Source: Membranipora membranacea (taxonomy: Eukaryota > Bryozoa > Gymnolaemata > Cheilostomatida > Membraniporidae). From it: a stretch of 64,000 nucleotides of DNA. How positions within the stretch are numbered: position 1 is the first letter of the stretch; each line of letters begins with the position of its first letter. A program made the translations under genes and the position numbers. Location: contig OU612066.1 of assembly GCA_914767715.1 (NCBI GenBank), positions 16,003,001 to 16,067,000 of the forward strand, in the 5' to 3' direction. The notes under the pieces are model-generated. The model saw only the letters and a program-made list of their open reading frames with translations, was not told the DNA's origin and did not search any database. Shown piece by piece: positions 24,786-36,310 of this stretch.

Positions 24786-27010
24786 TTAAACAGGATTCAT
24801 GGGAGCAGATGATATGTGTGAGGTCTATAATAAAGCTTTTGAGTCAGAGGTTTTGCCTAAGATAATCACTGAGGCTGTCACCATCCTGCTGCACAAAGGC
24901 GGCGATTAATCTGATCCCAAAAAAACAAAAGACCAATATCGCTACTTAATGTCGACTATTAGGTATTAGCAAAAGTTGTAAACAAATGGCTGGGTAAACT
25001 TTTACCATCCATAATAAGTGAAGTACAGACATGTGGTGTAAGCGGTGGTAATATTGTAGACAATTTGATATGTTTTAGGGACTCTATTGAGTTTACCCGT
25101 AAGTCAGGTCATAACGACACTGTATTTATCTCTCTAGACCAAAGCAAGGCGTTTGATATGGTTGACCATAAAAAAGGCTTGGTGTGGAAAATAAGGTATT
25201 GTGACTGGTTAAGACTATGTACCAAACCATTTCCACTAGGGTTCAGGTGAATGGTGTGTGACCCGGTATCTATCACAAGAGGGGTTAGACAATGTGCCCT
25301 TTGTCCCCATCCTTGTATGTTATATACATTGAGGCGATATTGAGAGCCATCACACAGTGCAGGGTTCTGTCTGGCTGCCCTGTGCCTGGCCCTGACATTT
25401 GGAAATATTTGGCCTATGCGGATGATCTCTTGGTAGCTTGTCATGCTTCTGAGGTTTTTTAAGGCCACAGGTAGTCTACTGAATAGGAGTAAAACAGAAA
25501 TTCTTGCATCAGTTTCAACTGCTGATAGATATGTAAAGTCGTTGAGCGAGTACTGGAAAGACCGCATAAGATTTTTGGGTTTTGACTTTTCAATGGACCG
25601 GTTCACAGATATGGCATCATATAACTGGAGCAAGGTATTTGAGAGAGCTAGGGAAAAGATTGAGGGATACAAATTGAGGAGACTGACCATTCCCGGGAAG
25701 ATAGTTCTTCTCAACATGGCTGTTTTCCCAATGTTTTACTATTTGGCTAGTACATTTCTACCCCCAGGTGAAGTCGTAGAAAGTTTGGCACGTTTGACCT
25801 TTGAGCTTATCTGGTCCCCTGCCAAAAGGAAAATAGTAGACAAAGCTTTTTCTTTTTGCCCAAAGACAAAGGGGGCTGGGCCCTTGAGTCTGGTTCATCT
25901 GCTGTCTAAGGCACAGAGTCTGTTTTTTTCTAACAACTTGTTACGCTGTGTTTAAGAGGATTTTGAGCATCGCCGAAAGTCTTTTTTTACGTACTTTTTT
26001 TTCTGTGCGATGCAGGGATTTCTTTCCATCTGTGTTTGACAACACAACACCACATATATTAGTACTAAAGAAGTCGTGCCCATATTATGGGTTCATTCAG
26101 CTGTATAGAGACATTTCTGATAAATTGGGAGTTATTCTCCCTTTTATACCCTCTGTAAACCAAGTATATCAATGGTTGCTCGAGCTCGTAGACTTTCCTA
26201 GTCAGCTACGAGTCAAGTTCTCAGCAGGGCTTTCAGAGGAGAAGCAGATCTTGGTGTTGCGGTCTGTTCATTCTGGAACGCTCAGCGTTTGGTATCGAGA
26301 TTTCATGTGGAGATTCTCATCTGGTACCTTGAAAACTGGAGAAGTCCTAGCAAGATGGAATATACCTTGTGTGAACACTGAGTGTGTTAACTGTAAAGGG
26401 GGGGGGGGCTGGAGACAGTCACACACCTCTTTGTAACTTGTAAAGAACTGCAGCCAGCCCGTCACCTCCTGGCCTGGTATGCACAACAGTTTTTTGATAT
26501 GGAGATAGATACAGCGATTTGGTGAATGGTTTTTTTCCCAGCAGCCACTCTCAGTGACTGATCCGAAATTTGTGTTTGTTGCCAACTCTTTGGTGAGCCA
26601 CGGGACAACCTTTTCTGCCGCTAGTGTGTGTTCAGGCAATCGCTGTCTGCATGAGAATTGGTTGTGAGTCAGTCACAGCATACCTAGCAAATTCTAATAC
26701 CATACACAAGCCTTAATCAAATAACATCTCACTAATTTTCCTGCCCTTCACAAACATTATTTCCGTGGCTCAGTAGACAGTTGAAGAGGGCGATATGGGT
26801 TCAATCCCCATTTTGTCCGAGTTTCTGGTCGTCCTGATTATCATAGTTTTGATTAAAATGAGGCTTTATAGACCATTATTTTTTTGATGTTCTGGCGTGC
26901 CTTAAAGAGGCTTCACAGGAGCATGTATTCATACCTCAAACTAGCTAGATAGGCTGGTGCAACAGACCATGGTCCTGCCATATTGTTGCCCCTGACCTTA
27001 TAAGCTGCTA
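24786..27010 (+). mobile_element. Tx1/L1-like LINE copy, 5'-truncated and defective
   Basis: Begins inside the reverse transcriptase at a GGAGCAGATGAT motif. Broken frames carry RPISLLN-type sequence (one frame off here), SKAFDMVDH, VRQCAL (degenerate RQGCPLS), LAYADDL (YADD at 25415-25426), then a thumb and a C-terminal zinc-binding region ending C-x2-C...H...C. These identify an L1/Tx1-clade non-LTR retrotransposon polymerase. Lesions include a TAG at 24960-24962 after the DY motif, a frameshift near 25170-25200, and an 11-G run at 26398-26408 that breaks the C-terminal frame. A tRNA-like tail follows. The homology with the copy at 61807 continues past the ORF to at least 27010, so the repeat boundary lies beyond this point. 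Confidence 0.85.
26766..26812 (+). repeat. tRNA-like segment in LINE tail, second copy
   Basis: Same A-box-like TGGCTCAGTAGAC and B-box-like GGGTTCAATCC as at 24635, with the same T-stem. It lies about 330 bp after the end of the LINE coding region. Confidence 0.6.
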
Positions 27011-28984
27011 ACGCTGAATCACTAATCCAAATAGCATAGAACGGTTTCACTGTCGTAAGGGTTTGCATCATATTGCCTGCTGTAATACATATCCCACACC
27101 TGCCACATATCTTACAGCGCCAGTGACGGTGTTTAGTGCCCATTAACAGCATTGCCGCTGAAATAAGCCTGGGGATCCTTATATGAGAGATCTTAATCCC
27201 ACTCGTGACAGAGGTTTTTCTGTAGTTAAACTTAGTTTGTTGACACAACTGGAGACTAACACACAAACATCAAAACTGAAAATAATTTTTTTACAAAGCA
27301 CAGATTGGACTTAAAATCTTCTAGAGAAATATACTGTATCATTTTGAATGAAAGGTTATAACAAATCAATCAGTATTCAAAAGAGCCTGTTGAATCTACT
27401 GAGACCTTAGCGTGTCTCTCTACATAAAAAATTTGTTCTATCATTTTTCATCACTTTCATCATGGTGTCTCAATTAAATTTCCATCAAGTCAGTAAGTCC
27501 TAGTCTTTTTGAAATAGCCTTTTTGTGCTATTTTTACGCAGAAATTTATCACTGTTGGCCAGGCCATTTTCCTGAATTAGGATAGTTTCCCTTCAGTCAC
27601 CTGATTTTCTATGTTTAATGCGCAGTCATTTGCATCACATATCAAAATCGAGTTTAGCCGAATGGATTTAAGGAGGCACAACTTGAAATAATTGAACCGA
27701 ATCACCAAAAAGCTGAGTGTGGGTGTGCTCGTTGGATGATCACATGCAACTCCTTGTTAAACTATTTAGTTGGGGTTTTTGGATGAAGAACCCCATGAGA
27801 TTCTTTAACCAATTTCATCTATATCTGTATATCTACATCTAAACTTCACCATGAGGGCGACTTAGCTCTACTTGATATTATATATTATATACACTCGGTC
27901 CAAAATTGCGCACACATATAAAATTAAAAGGGAATTTTCCATAGGATGATTGATATCAAAGATTCTAGTTGTGGGAGCCCCATTCATAATCATAATTAAA
28001 TCTAGTATGAGCTGATCGCCCAATGGGGTTATGTTTTTCGGAGTAATCTCCCTTGATTATTTACATCATACTTTTGCAAAGTTTTATATAAGCCATAAAG
28101 GAAGTAGATGAGACCTTTTACTGTAAAAACTCCTTGATTTCAGCTAACTACAATTGATCTACTTATTCGGTAATCCAAAAATTTTACCTATTTATGCTGA
28201 AATAAACAAGTATTTAAAAATCTGAATTTTTAATACAATTAAAATTAAATGACATTATGTTAAAATATAAAAACTTATCAACCACATTGAAATTCAGTGT
28301 AAGGAAGGGAGGTGTCTAAAAATAAACAGCTAAAATTCTTTTGCAAACAATTTCTATAAATATATGAAGTGATTGTAGTAAATATAGCATTGTTTTGTAT
28401 TACAATAACGTTGAAAATATATATGTTATTCTGAATTTATTTTCTGCAATCGATATTTTTAGGTTAGATTTATGTAATATTCAAAATTTAAAGCTGGAAT
28501 ATTTTTATTTCTCTTTATTTAAATGATATATTTATTATAGTATATAATATAATAAATATTAAATTATATTCGCAATCAATTTTTGTCCAATAAAGCGAGT
28601 CAGCATAATTCGTCCATTTAATTCCGCTCATTTTGTTTCTATCTTAATTTCCCTGGCTGCCAGACCAAAAAGTGTGATCTTGTATTGTTGGTTGCATCTC
28701 TGATAATGTAGTCTCGCACAGATTGTCGATTGAGTTTATGACGGATGCGGATGGCTAATTGGCGATGTCATCATAGGTGCAAATTAAAATGGTTGTCCTT
28801 TCCATGCCACATATGAGGTACACAACCTGAGTATCGTTGTCCTATAATGTGGCAAAACTCCCCCAACAATTCTTTTTAGTGGATACAGCCATATAATATA
28901 GTGCAACTAACATGTTATAACTGTGGTATATTCATATTCATACATATTTTATTTAAATAAGGAGTTCTCCCCATGCTCCCTCCT

Positions 28985-29075
28985 TGTTTTTTTACTCTGC
29001 CCTCCACCGGAATTTGAACTGGGGCTGAGATCAAACACTCCAACCGCTCAGCCGCACTGGGCGGCTGAAGCTTGC
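28985..29075 (-). mobile_element. SINE-like tRNA-derived segment
   Basis: Read on the minus strand, GCGGCTGAGCGGTTGGAG resembles an A box, with a B-box-like AGTTCAAATTCCGG about 30 bases further. This spacing fits a tRNA-derived SINE head, of tRNA-Ser/Leu type by appearance. Flanking sequence (CAACTAACATGTTATAACTG near 28905) recurs at about 29230-29260, suggesting two adjacent members. Confidence 0.5.
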
Positions 29076-29204
29076 AAAGCTCAGTGCAGATAATCCAGGT
29101 GTTTAAATTTAATGATGTAGTGGGTGTAAGTAGTTATAAATAGGTACCAAAACAAAACAAGTTAAACCACCATATTAAAAGAGATGACATGAAAATAAAA
29201 TCTG

Positions 29205-29262
29205 TCTTCACCGGGATTTGAACTCGGTCGAGCCTCTCGTGCAACAAGCATGTTATAATTGT
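29205..29262 (-). mobile_element. Second SINE-like piece with B-box-like GAGTTCAAATCCCGG
   Basis: On the minus strand GAGTTCAAATCCCGGTG is a good B-box-like sequence. The neighbouring GCAACAAGCATGTTATAA matches the flank of the piece at 28985-29075. The upstream half is not recognisable, so it is probably truncated. Confidence 0.4.
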
Positions 29263-29275
29263 GGTATTTTTATAT

Positions 29276-29540
29276 CTAATTGTATATCGTATATAATTGT
29301 ATATTGTATATTGAATATAATTGACTATAATATATAATTGTATATAATCTATAATTGTATATAAAATATAATTGAATAGAATATATAATTGTGTAGAAAA
29401 TATGATTGTATATAATATATAATTGTATAGAAAATATAATTGAATAGAATATATATTTTGTATTTAATATATATTTGTATATAATAGATGATTGTTTATA
29501 ATAGATTATTGTATATAATATCAAATTGTATATTGTACAA
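29276..29540. repeat. AT-rich tandem satellite, degenerate ATAATTGTATATAAT units
   Basis: Over 260 bases consist of variants of TATAATTGTATATAATATA with periods of about 20-30 bases. The long open frame on the minus strand (Ile/Tyr/Ser rich) comes from the repeat composition and is not a gene. Confidence 0.8.
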
Positions 29541-30875
29541 AACAAGTCAAACCACCAAGAAGTAAAATAGACGAAATGAAAAATCAATAATTTTCTTTAG
29601 TCAACCTTTTTTGTTATTTTTAATGGCACTTTTGAAAAACATTTTCTTGAAAATGATATAGATGCCAATACCATAGAAAACATCAGATTAGTATTCATTT
29701 AGTGATTCAATAATTTTCATGAATATAAAATAGTCCGCAATAAGTAGTACACAATAATTCACCTCGGTGAATACCATATTTACTGGTAGATTCTGTGAAG
29801 CACAAGATTCCAATGAATGAATTCAATGAGATAGATATTGGTTGAATATAACATCAGAATTAGATATATAATGAGAATACACAGAATGTGTAGGAACCTG
29901 GAATAGTATAATTAGTCCTCACACAGTATAGTTCTATTTGTAGCTGTTTATATTTATCATCATTATACAGGGATGTTTGTAATCACTGGTCATACCAGCG
30001 GGTGGGGGGGGGGGGTCTTTAAATTAAAATTATTCCTCCTTTATTTCTAATTGGAAGACCCACCGACCAAGTTTGGTCCATTCGCCTGCATTTGGAATTG
30101 CCCCCGATTAACCAGTGACCGGTGGAAGGGAGCAACTGGAATACAGGCAATTGGATAAAACTTGACACACCCCACCCTGATCAAAAGTAGCCATTATTGG
30201 AAAGAGACACCATTGTACTGGCAGATGGGTTTCATTATCCCTCCGCCCGGGCGATGTCATGGGATCATCGGTCAGCTGCTATCTCTAAGTGGCGCATCCC
30301 AACATCTTTTGATTGAGACTTTGAAATCTATAGGTTGCAAGTTATACATTCACTGCCTACACCCCTACCCATCTACATAGGCTTTATAGTTCTAACAGTG
30401 CATTTACACCCCCCCCCCCCCCTAGCACAACACACATGGAGTTTCTTATCTACTCCAGGTTAAAACAAGTTTAAGTTAGGGTTAACTTAAACCAGGTTTG
30501 ACTGTGGACAGGTCAAATGTAGGGACATCTACTCATTAGCCTTATATCTCTAGTACTCTGAGGCTCTAAGTGTAATATAACACTTGTCCGAGAAACCACA
30601 TTGGTCTTTAGTATGTATATCATAAGATTAGGTGTGTGTCTAGGGACCTCCTTTCCTTTTATTAAGATTACATGAAAGATAGTCAATGATATGGTCCCTA
30701 GTTAGTCACTCAGATATTTATTTTAATGGTTGGGGAAGCACCCTTCTCCTTCATCTCACCCTCCCTCCTAAACTATCAATCAAGGTGACCACATTGGCTT
30801 GTTTCAGCCTGTTTGAATGCAACACTGCAGTTATATACCATACAGTTTATTGCAGCTTGTTTGTTTTTTTATCAG

Positions 30876-33800
30876 ATCCAAGAAGAAAAACAGAACAAAT
30901 ATGATAAAGAGAATCAGATGCTGCTGAATAAAACCCGAGTGATAGTGAAAGGACACGGAACATTAAATAACTGGAATCATTGGGCGAGAAAAGAGTAAGT
31001 GAAGATAATTTCAAACCGCGCTGTGGCAAGTGCATACATATAAGATATGATGCTACAGCAAAACAAACGAATGGGCTGGAATGGTCTTTATTTGTGAACT
31101 TTCAAATATGCTACCATAATGTACATAAGCTTTCTTCTTCTCTTCCATAAAACACCCAACAGGATGAAAATATTCACTTTTATGTGACTTGGTCGGGAAA
31201 TGTTGAATTCAAATCACAGTACGAAATATTAGTGAGCTAGTAGTTTATGAAACTCCTTCATATCAGTTATCATTGGGGAACTGCCAGATTTTTGGTGGTT
31301 CTACCATTAAGCAAATTTAAATCACCGAGATAGCGACACAGCGAATCCTTGGAAAGTTTTCATCCTGTTGAGTAGGGTATGTTTCATAGTGATTCATAAG
31401 AAAGATATGCCTTAAAATTAACCGCAACTTTTCTAACAAACAATTTGTCACTTCAAGAAATGACAACCATACGTAAGTTGCAACAGCAAGGCTATTGGTT
31501 CACTTCAGTCACAACATATTAGGGCACCTTGAACAACATTCCCATAATGCAACTTTGCCCTTAGGTTCCTATGATAGAATGATATTATTCTATTCTAGCC
31601 TGCTCTCCTGGGAAAATCAGAAACTGTGAATTCCTGGATACTCTCTCACAGGCATCGAGTACATTTTAAAATTTAAAGAATTGATTTGATTTTGATTTGC
31701 ACACACTCTCAAATTCATGCTATCCGGGAGTTCTAAGCATCATGTTCGAAATAGTTGCAGTACAGTCAGCTAAATTCAATGCATTATCACCGGCAATTAG
31801 AATTTCAAAACTTCAAAGATGTGCTGCAGAACATACTAATGAAAGCATTACGGATTATTTTTCAAAGAGGTCTACCGCGCAAGCATAACATCCCTCGGCA
31901 AAAATGGTTAATGAAGCTTACCACTGCCCAAAACTGAGAGTTATGCTAAACAGTAAACACTATGATTTTTGTTAATTCCACTGATATCCATTTACGTAAT
32001 CATTTTATTTTGTTTTTTCATTTGGGGCTTCGGATGTCATAATATTGGATTAAAGCTGTTGCATAATTATTCTTTGTTCTCCGCATGCTTAATTAACGCT
32101 CATTTATTTTCATAATCCACAACACAACAATTTGTTAAATTTGTGCTTGATACAACTGTAAAATATCAATGATATTGGAGAGTGGATTTGTAAAGTATGG
32201 GTATTTTGGTACCAATGAGGTCCAGTCCATATTCGGATTTGAATATACATTTAGAGTGAATTGCAGATTACAGGGTCGCACGAGTCGATCATGTTGTTGC
32301 CATTACGATGGTGTCATTGCAATATTTTCTCACAGCATTTGAAAGAGAAGAATCCAAAATTATTACGAAGGATATGAATCCAGTCCTATCTCTTGCAGGG
32401 ACCCAAATATATGCTTTTATATAGCATGGCATATTGGGTGGGAAGAGGAGGGATTGCAAATTCTCTGTACAAATTTGCCTGTATTGAAGGGATGGTCTTC
32501 CACAATATGGGAATCAACTCCAAATGCAAACAAAATGATCGGTCTTGATATACACTAAGCTATCTCTTACTATAGTCCGGTGATTATTCCTGCATTCAAC
32601 ATTTTGCCCATAATGCAGTTTCACCTTGGATTTACCAAGAATTTTTTCACGTTCATGCTATCATTGTCCTGATTCCACTGGGAATTCCACAAAATTGCAT
32701 TGTGGGATTGATTAGCTAATTCCCCAAGCCAAACTGAGTTTACTGATTGATATTTAAAATGCCTGTACCTTTATTTTTAGTTTCCATGCTGCAGCCAGAT
32801 TTAAGCAACAGCAAGAAATAGAGTTGGCTAACCAGGCTATGCTAAAGAGACTCAAAAACACAAAGCCAGTCATACAGAGAAAGAAGCAGGTAAGTTTTTG
32901 ACAAGGGAGAAATTAACTGATCAGCTTTTCTTTGTGTCTTGCTGTTTGGTATGAAACAGAAGATCGGGCTGCTCTTAGAGAAGGACACAAAGTGCCCTAA
33001 ATGCTCATACTAAGAATGTGATACAACCTAGAGAACTAGAAAGTGTGAGGTCAAGTTAGACCTTATGAACTGGGTGTGCAGCAATCTGCCAAAACTGAAA
33101 CTCACACTAATCAGCCACTTGCGGTGATGCTTTGATCTTAGCCAATAGGCCGATAAGCTTTCTTTCCTGTGTCTTACTAATTAGTGAATTTTGACTCCCT
33201 GGTGTCTGTTGTAATACAACCATATCTCCATTTCTAAAATCGATCAAAATCATGCGGGTAATAGGGAATATAATGCAAAGCCAAAACGGTACTACGTCAA
33301 GTCCATGAAGTACAGAGGTGCTTGTGCAAGGACTGGTTTTTACAATATCTGCTTTTGACACTAAACAATAATTTTTTTTACTTTTACCACAGAGACCTGA
33401 TTTTTCTGTGTTTTTGTCTTTTACCAGAACCAGTGCCTACACAGAATTTCACAGCTTGTTTCTCAGTGATTGTAATAAATCCATCCCCCATCCATCCAAG
33501 TTGCTATTGTTACTGTGCGATAGCATTTGTGCTTATGACACTTCCACATTCGTCTTTTAGGAAGAAGCTTTTAAGAAGCACAAAGAATTCAAAGAGATCA
33601 TGGAATCTGGAATTAAGGATTATAACAGTCCGCGAACAACAACAAATACAATAATGACCATGAGAGATGACTCTGGGACGGTATGTTAGTATGGCAGTAT
33701 TTAAATCAAGTTCGATCCGTTTTACCGGCATTGGATTTGTCCCCTTCGCCATGTCAAAAGAAGAGGGGGCAATTCCAACACTGGCAAAATGGATCAAACT

Positions 33801-34788
33801 TGATATACGCAGTATTGACCCATCTAATCACATTCATATCAAGGAATAAACTGCTTGATCATACATATTATGAGAATAGTCACCTGTCTGTTGATAAGTT
33901 GCGTGATAATCTTGTGTGTTCCCCTTTTAACGTAATGCAACAACTATAGGTACCTCTGAACCAAACTGTATTGTGACTGTAGAAAAAACTAATCTATCAG
34001 TGATCAATCCTTAATAAAAGTTAGACACAATTTATTTGAGGAGTTGCCCTCTTTAACCTTGTGAGCAGATAACTCTACAATTTCAATTTCTCGTGCACTA
34101 ACACTACCACCCATACCCAAAAGTAACATGTGAATCCATAATCTGTGCATTACGGCCTAACTTCTCTGAACACACAGGATGGGAGTAGTACATATCGAAG
34201 TGATCATGGAAAAGAACACAACAAAAATAATAATGTACAAAGAAAAGTAAAAGATGAACGGCCACCAATAAAAGAAGAAAGCCAAGAGAATGAAGAAACT
34301 TTGCCTTCACCGGTGAGGCAGCTCAAGATCCATAAATTGCTATGATTGAAGGAGACTTTGAATATCTGTTCATACCTGTGTGAAACCCTGAACTAGATAC
34401 AATTTCTAAGTATTTACAAGCACTATCTGTGCACACGCTTTCACTAAGAGCCAAGGTAATGCAACTCCCTCAAACGCCTCTCAGGCTTGTCTTGTCTCAT
34501 CCCCTTCTGTTTCCACCTGTGGTGTCTTCTTAGCTAAAAGCTGGCAGCAGAAAGAACATAGATATACATCTAAGTAGTGGTCGTTGTGCCAGAAACGAAA
34601 CCGGAAGAGATTTTCAGCATTTAGTTTTATAGTTTCAGAAATATTTCATTTATTAAATTAATTTACTATTAAAGCCGGAGGAGAACAGCGAGCCAAGCGA
34701 AACCAGTGAAAAGAAAGGAAAGAAGCAGCCATCAGAGAACAGTAAAAAGAATCGCACAGCGGATGTACCAAAGCTACCAGCTATATAA
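30876..34788 (+). pseudogene. CFAP97D / hemingway-like copy 2, exons 1-2 missing
   Basis: Exons corresponding to 3-7 of copy 1 are present and intact: 30876-30994, 32781-32889, 33561-33680, 34178-34312, 34675-34788. All splice sites are kept and there are no internal stops. They encode the ENQMLLNKT, NNWNHWARKE and ARFKQQQEIELANQAML motifs and the charged tail. Nothing matching exon 1 or 2 lies upstream; the duplicated block starts in intron 2. There is no ATG at the start of exon 3 (it opens ATC CAA GAA). A protein would need a new first exon or initiation at the internal Met of ENQML, which cuts the first helix. It is most likely a 5'-truncated duplicate. Intact downstream frames may mean youth, or use of an unrecognised start exon. 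Confidence 0.8.
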
Positions 34789-36310
34789 AGATGTGTGCAG
34801 TGTAACTACGAGCTAAAGGCATTGATAGTAACCAGGGATTCAAAAATATCTTTGATCTTGGCACATTAGGGCTTATTGCAAGTCTCAAAATTCTAATTAT
34901 ATGGAATGATGACTCATTCGGATTCATGTTTTCCGCTTTAGAGGTGACAACTTTGTAACAGTATTCTACTAAATGTTGTATTTTTATAGAAAAGTTTTTG
35001 ATGCCTAGTTGTCTTTTAACTTGGTGCACACAATTTGCTCAAAACTCAATTTATATCCTAGGTTGCATTATATATAATCATGTTTTGGGGTAAGAATAAG
35101 CCATTGCCTCGAGATTTGTTGATGACTGAGTATCATCAACTTTGTGGTGTTGGCTGATAAACAAATAGAACAAGTAAAATATCTGCTAGGCTTGATCCGG
35201 TTGTTCATGAGGGGAAAACAACTCCTTGGCTGGATGCAAAATTTTACATTTAGCTCACAATAAACATACTCTAAGTAACTGGCCTGAAGCTGTCTCATTT
35301 GGCTCTAGTTATTTTTGTTATTTCCCAAAACTGAGGGAGAATAGACATATGTGTACTCATGTACAATACTATTTTGATAATAAAATACTCAATAATAAAT
35401 CTAGAAAAAATGATAACGATTTAGAGAAAAAAAAAGAACTGCAGGCTCACATCCCAATTATTCTGACTCTGCAATTTAACTTGTTCTATTGCAGTTAAAA
35501 TTGCTTCGCTACCTTAATCAAGAGGGTAGACAGATCCACACACTTGTGTTCTATAGTTCCAAAAGACCCTGATTTTGAACCCTGGTTAGATAGGTTAACC
35601 TCGGCCAGCACCTTCCCCAAGACAAGACAATCTTTAGCTTTTGGGTTGGGTCTAAAAATATAATCTGATATATTGCAGCCAGATGTCTGTTGAGTTGTTG
35701 TGTTGATGAATATTTATCTTCGATATATTATTATAAGTGTATATATTAGGATTTATATAATATACCCATTCAAATGCTCTTTCATTAGCCAGCGCTAGAA
35801 AACCGCTAAAAACCTTTAACTGAAGAACAAAAAAAACCCAAGCTTATAATTACCAACAAAACGCATGGTGAGAGGTCCCTGTTGTGCAGCATCTTTCTTT
35901 GCAACAGGTACCTATAGGGAGAGGGGGCAGGGGCAAGGCTGGTTCCTTGGCGGGGCTTGAGAGAGCTTCTGGGTACAGGAAGGACAGTACTTTACTTGGC
36001 TGTTCGCATTATATCATCTACACCTCTTTAACTGTACATAGATATTTTTAGCAATTAAATATGAAAAAAAAACCAGAAAATAAGGAGCGCTTGATGGTGG
36101 ACATGCGCAGGTAGTCAGTATGAAGAAAAGTAGTTGTGTGATCGTCAACCATAGTCGACCTCAAATTTGCTCTACAATATAGCTCAATACCTTACAATAG
36201 TTTCTAGTAGGAGCTTATCTTGAATATCACAATGACATCAAGAGAGATGAAAATTAAAGCTATAATTATTATAATAATAGCAAGTCAAGTTGTTTCTTAG
36301 TGGTTAACAG
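34789..36310. other. Spacer between CFAP97D copy 2 and TRIM copy 2
   Basis: Duplicate of 17791-19270. No coding exon is seen. It should contain the two convergent 3' UTRs. Confidence 0.6.

Larger units (their letters stand above)
27011..30536. other. AT-rich gene-free stretch between repeat units
   Basis: No exon of either duplicated gene is found. In particular CFAP97D exons 1-2 are not present. An open frame on the minus strand at 26913-27266 overlaps the LINE-associated repeat and has no recognisable domain. The stretch contains SINE-like pieces, an AT satellite, a G run at 30004-30015 and a C run at 30409-30422. Confidence 0.55.

Noticed and set aside
25109-25717. 202-codon minus-strand frame
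   Set aside because: Antisense shadow of the Tx1-like LINE; the sense strand carries the reverse transcriptase motifs.
26913-27266. 117-codon minus-strand frame with several Cys (CKICGRCGIC)
   Set aside because: It overlaps the tail of a repeat also present at 63900-64000. The Cys spacing fits no zinc module I can name, and conservation cannot be tested because the other copy leaves the window.
27894-27925. Mariner/Tc1-like terminus (CACTCGGTCCAAAATTGCGCACAC)
   Set aside because: No matching inverted end or transposase was found within the following kilobases.
29276-29587. 103-codon open frame rich in Ile, Tyr and Ser on the minus strand
   Set aside because: It lies wholly in the AT satellite; the reading follows the repeat period and has no protein features.
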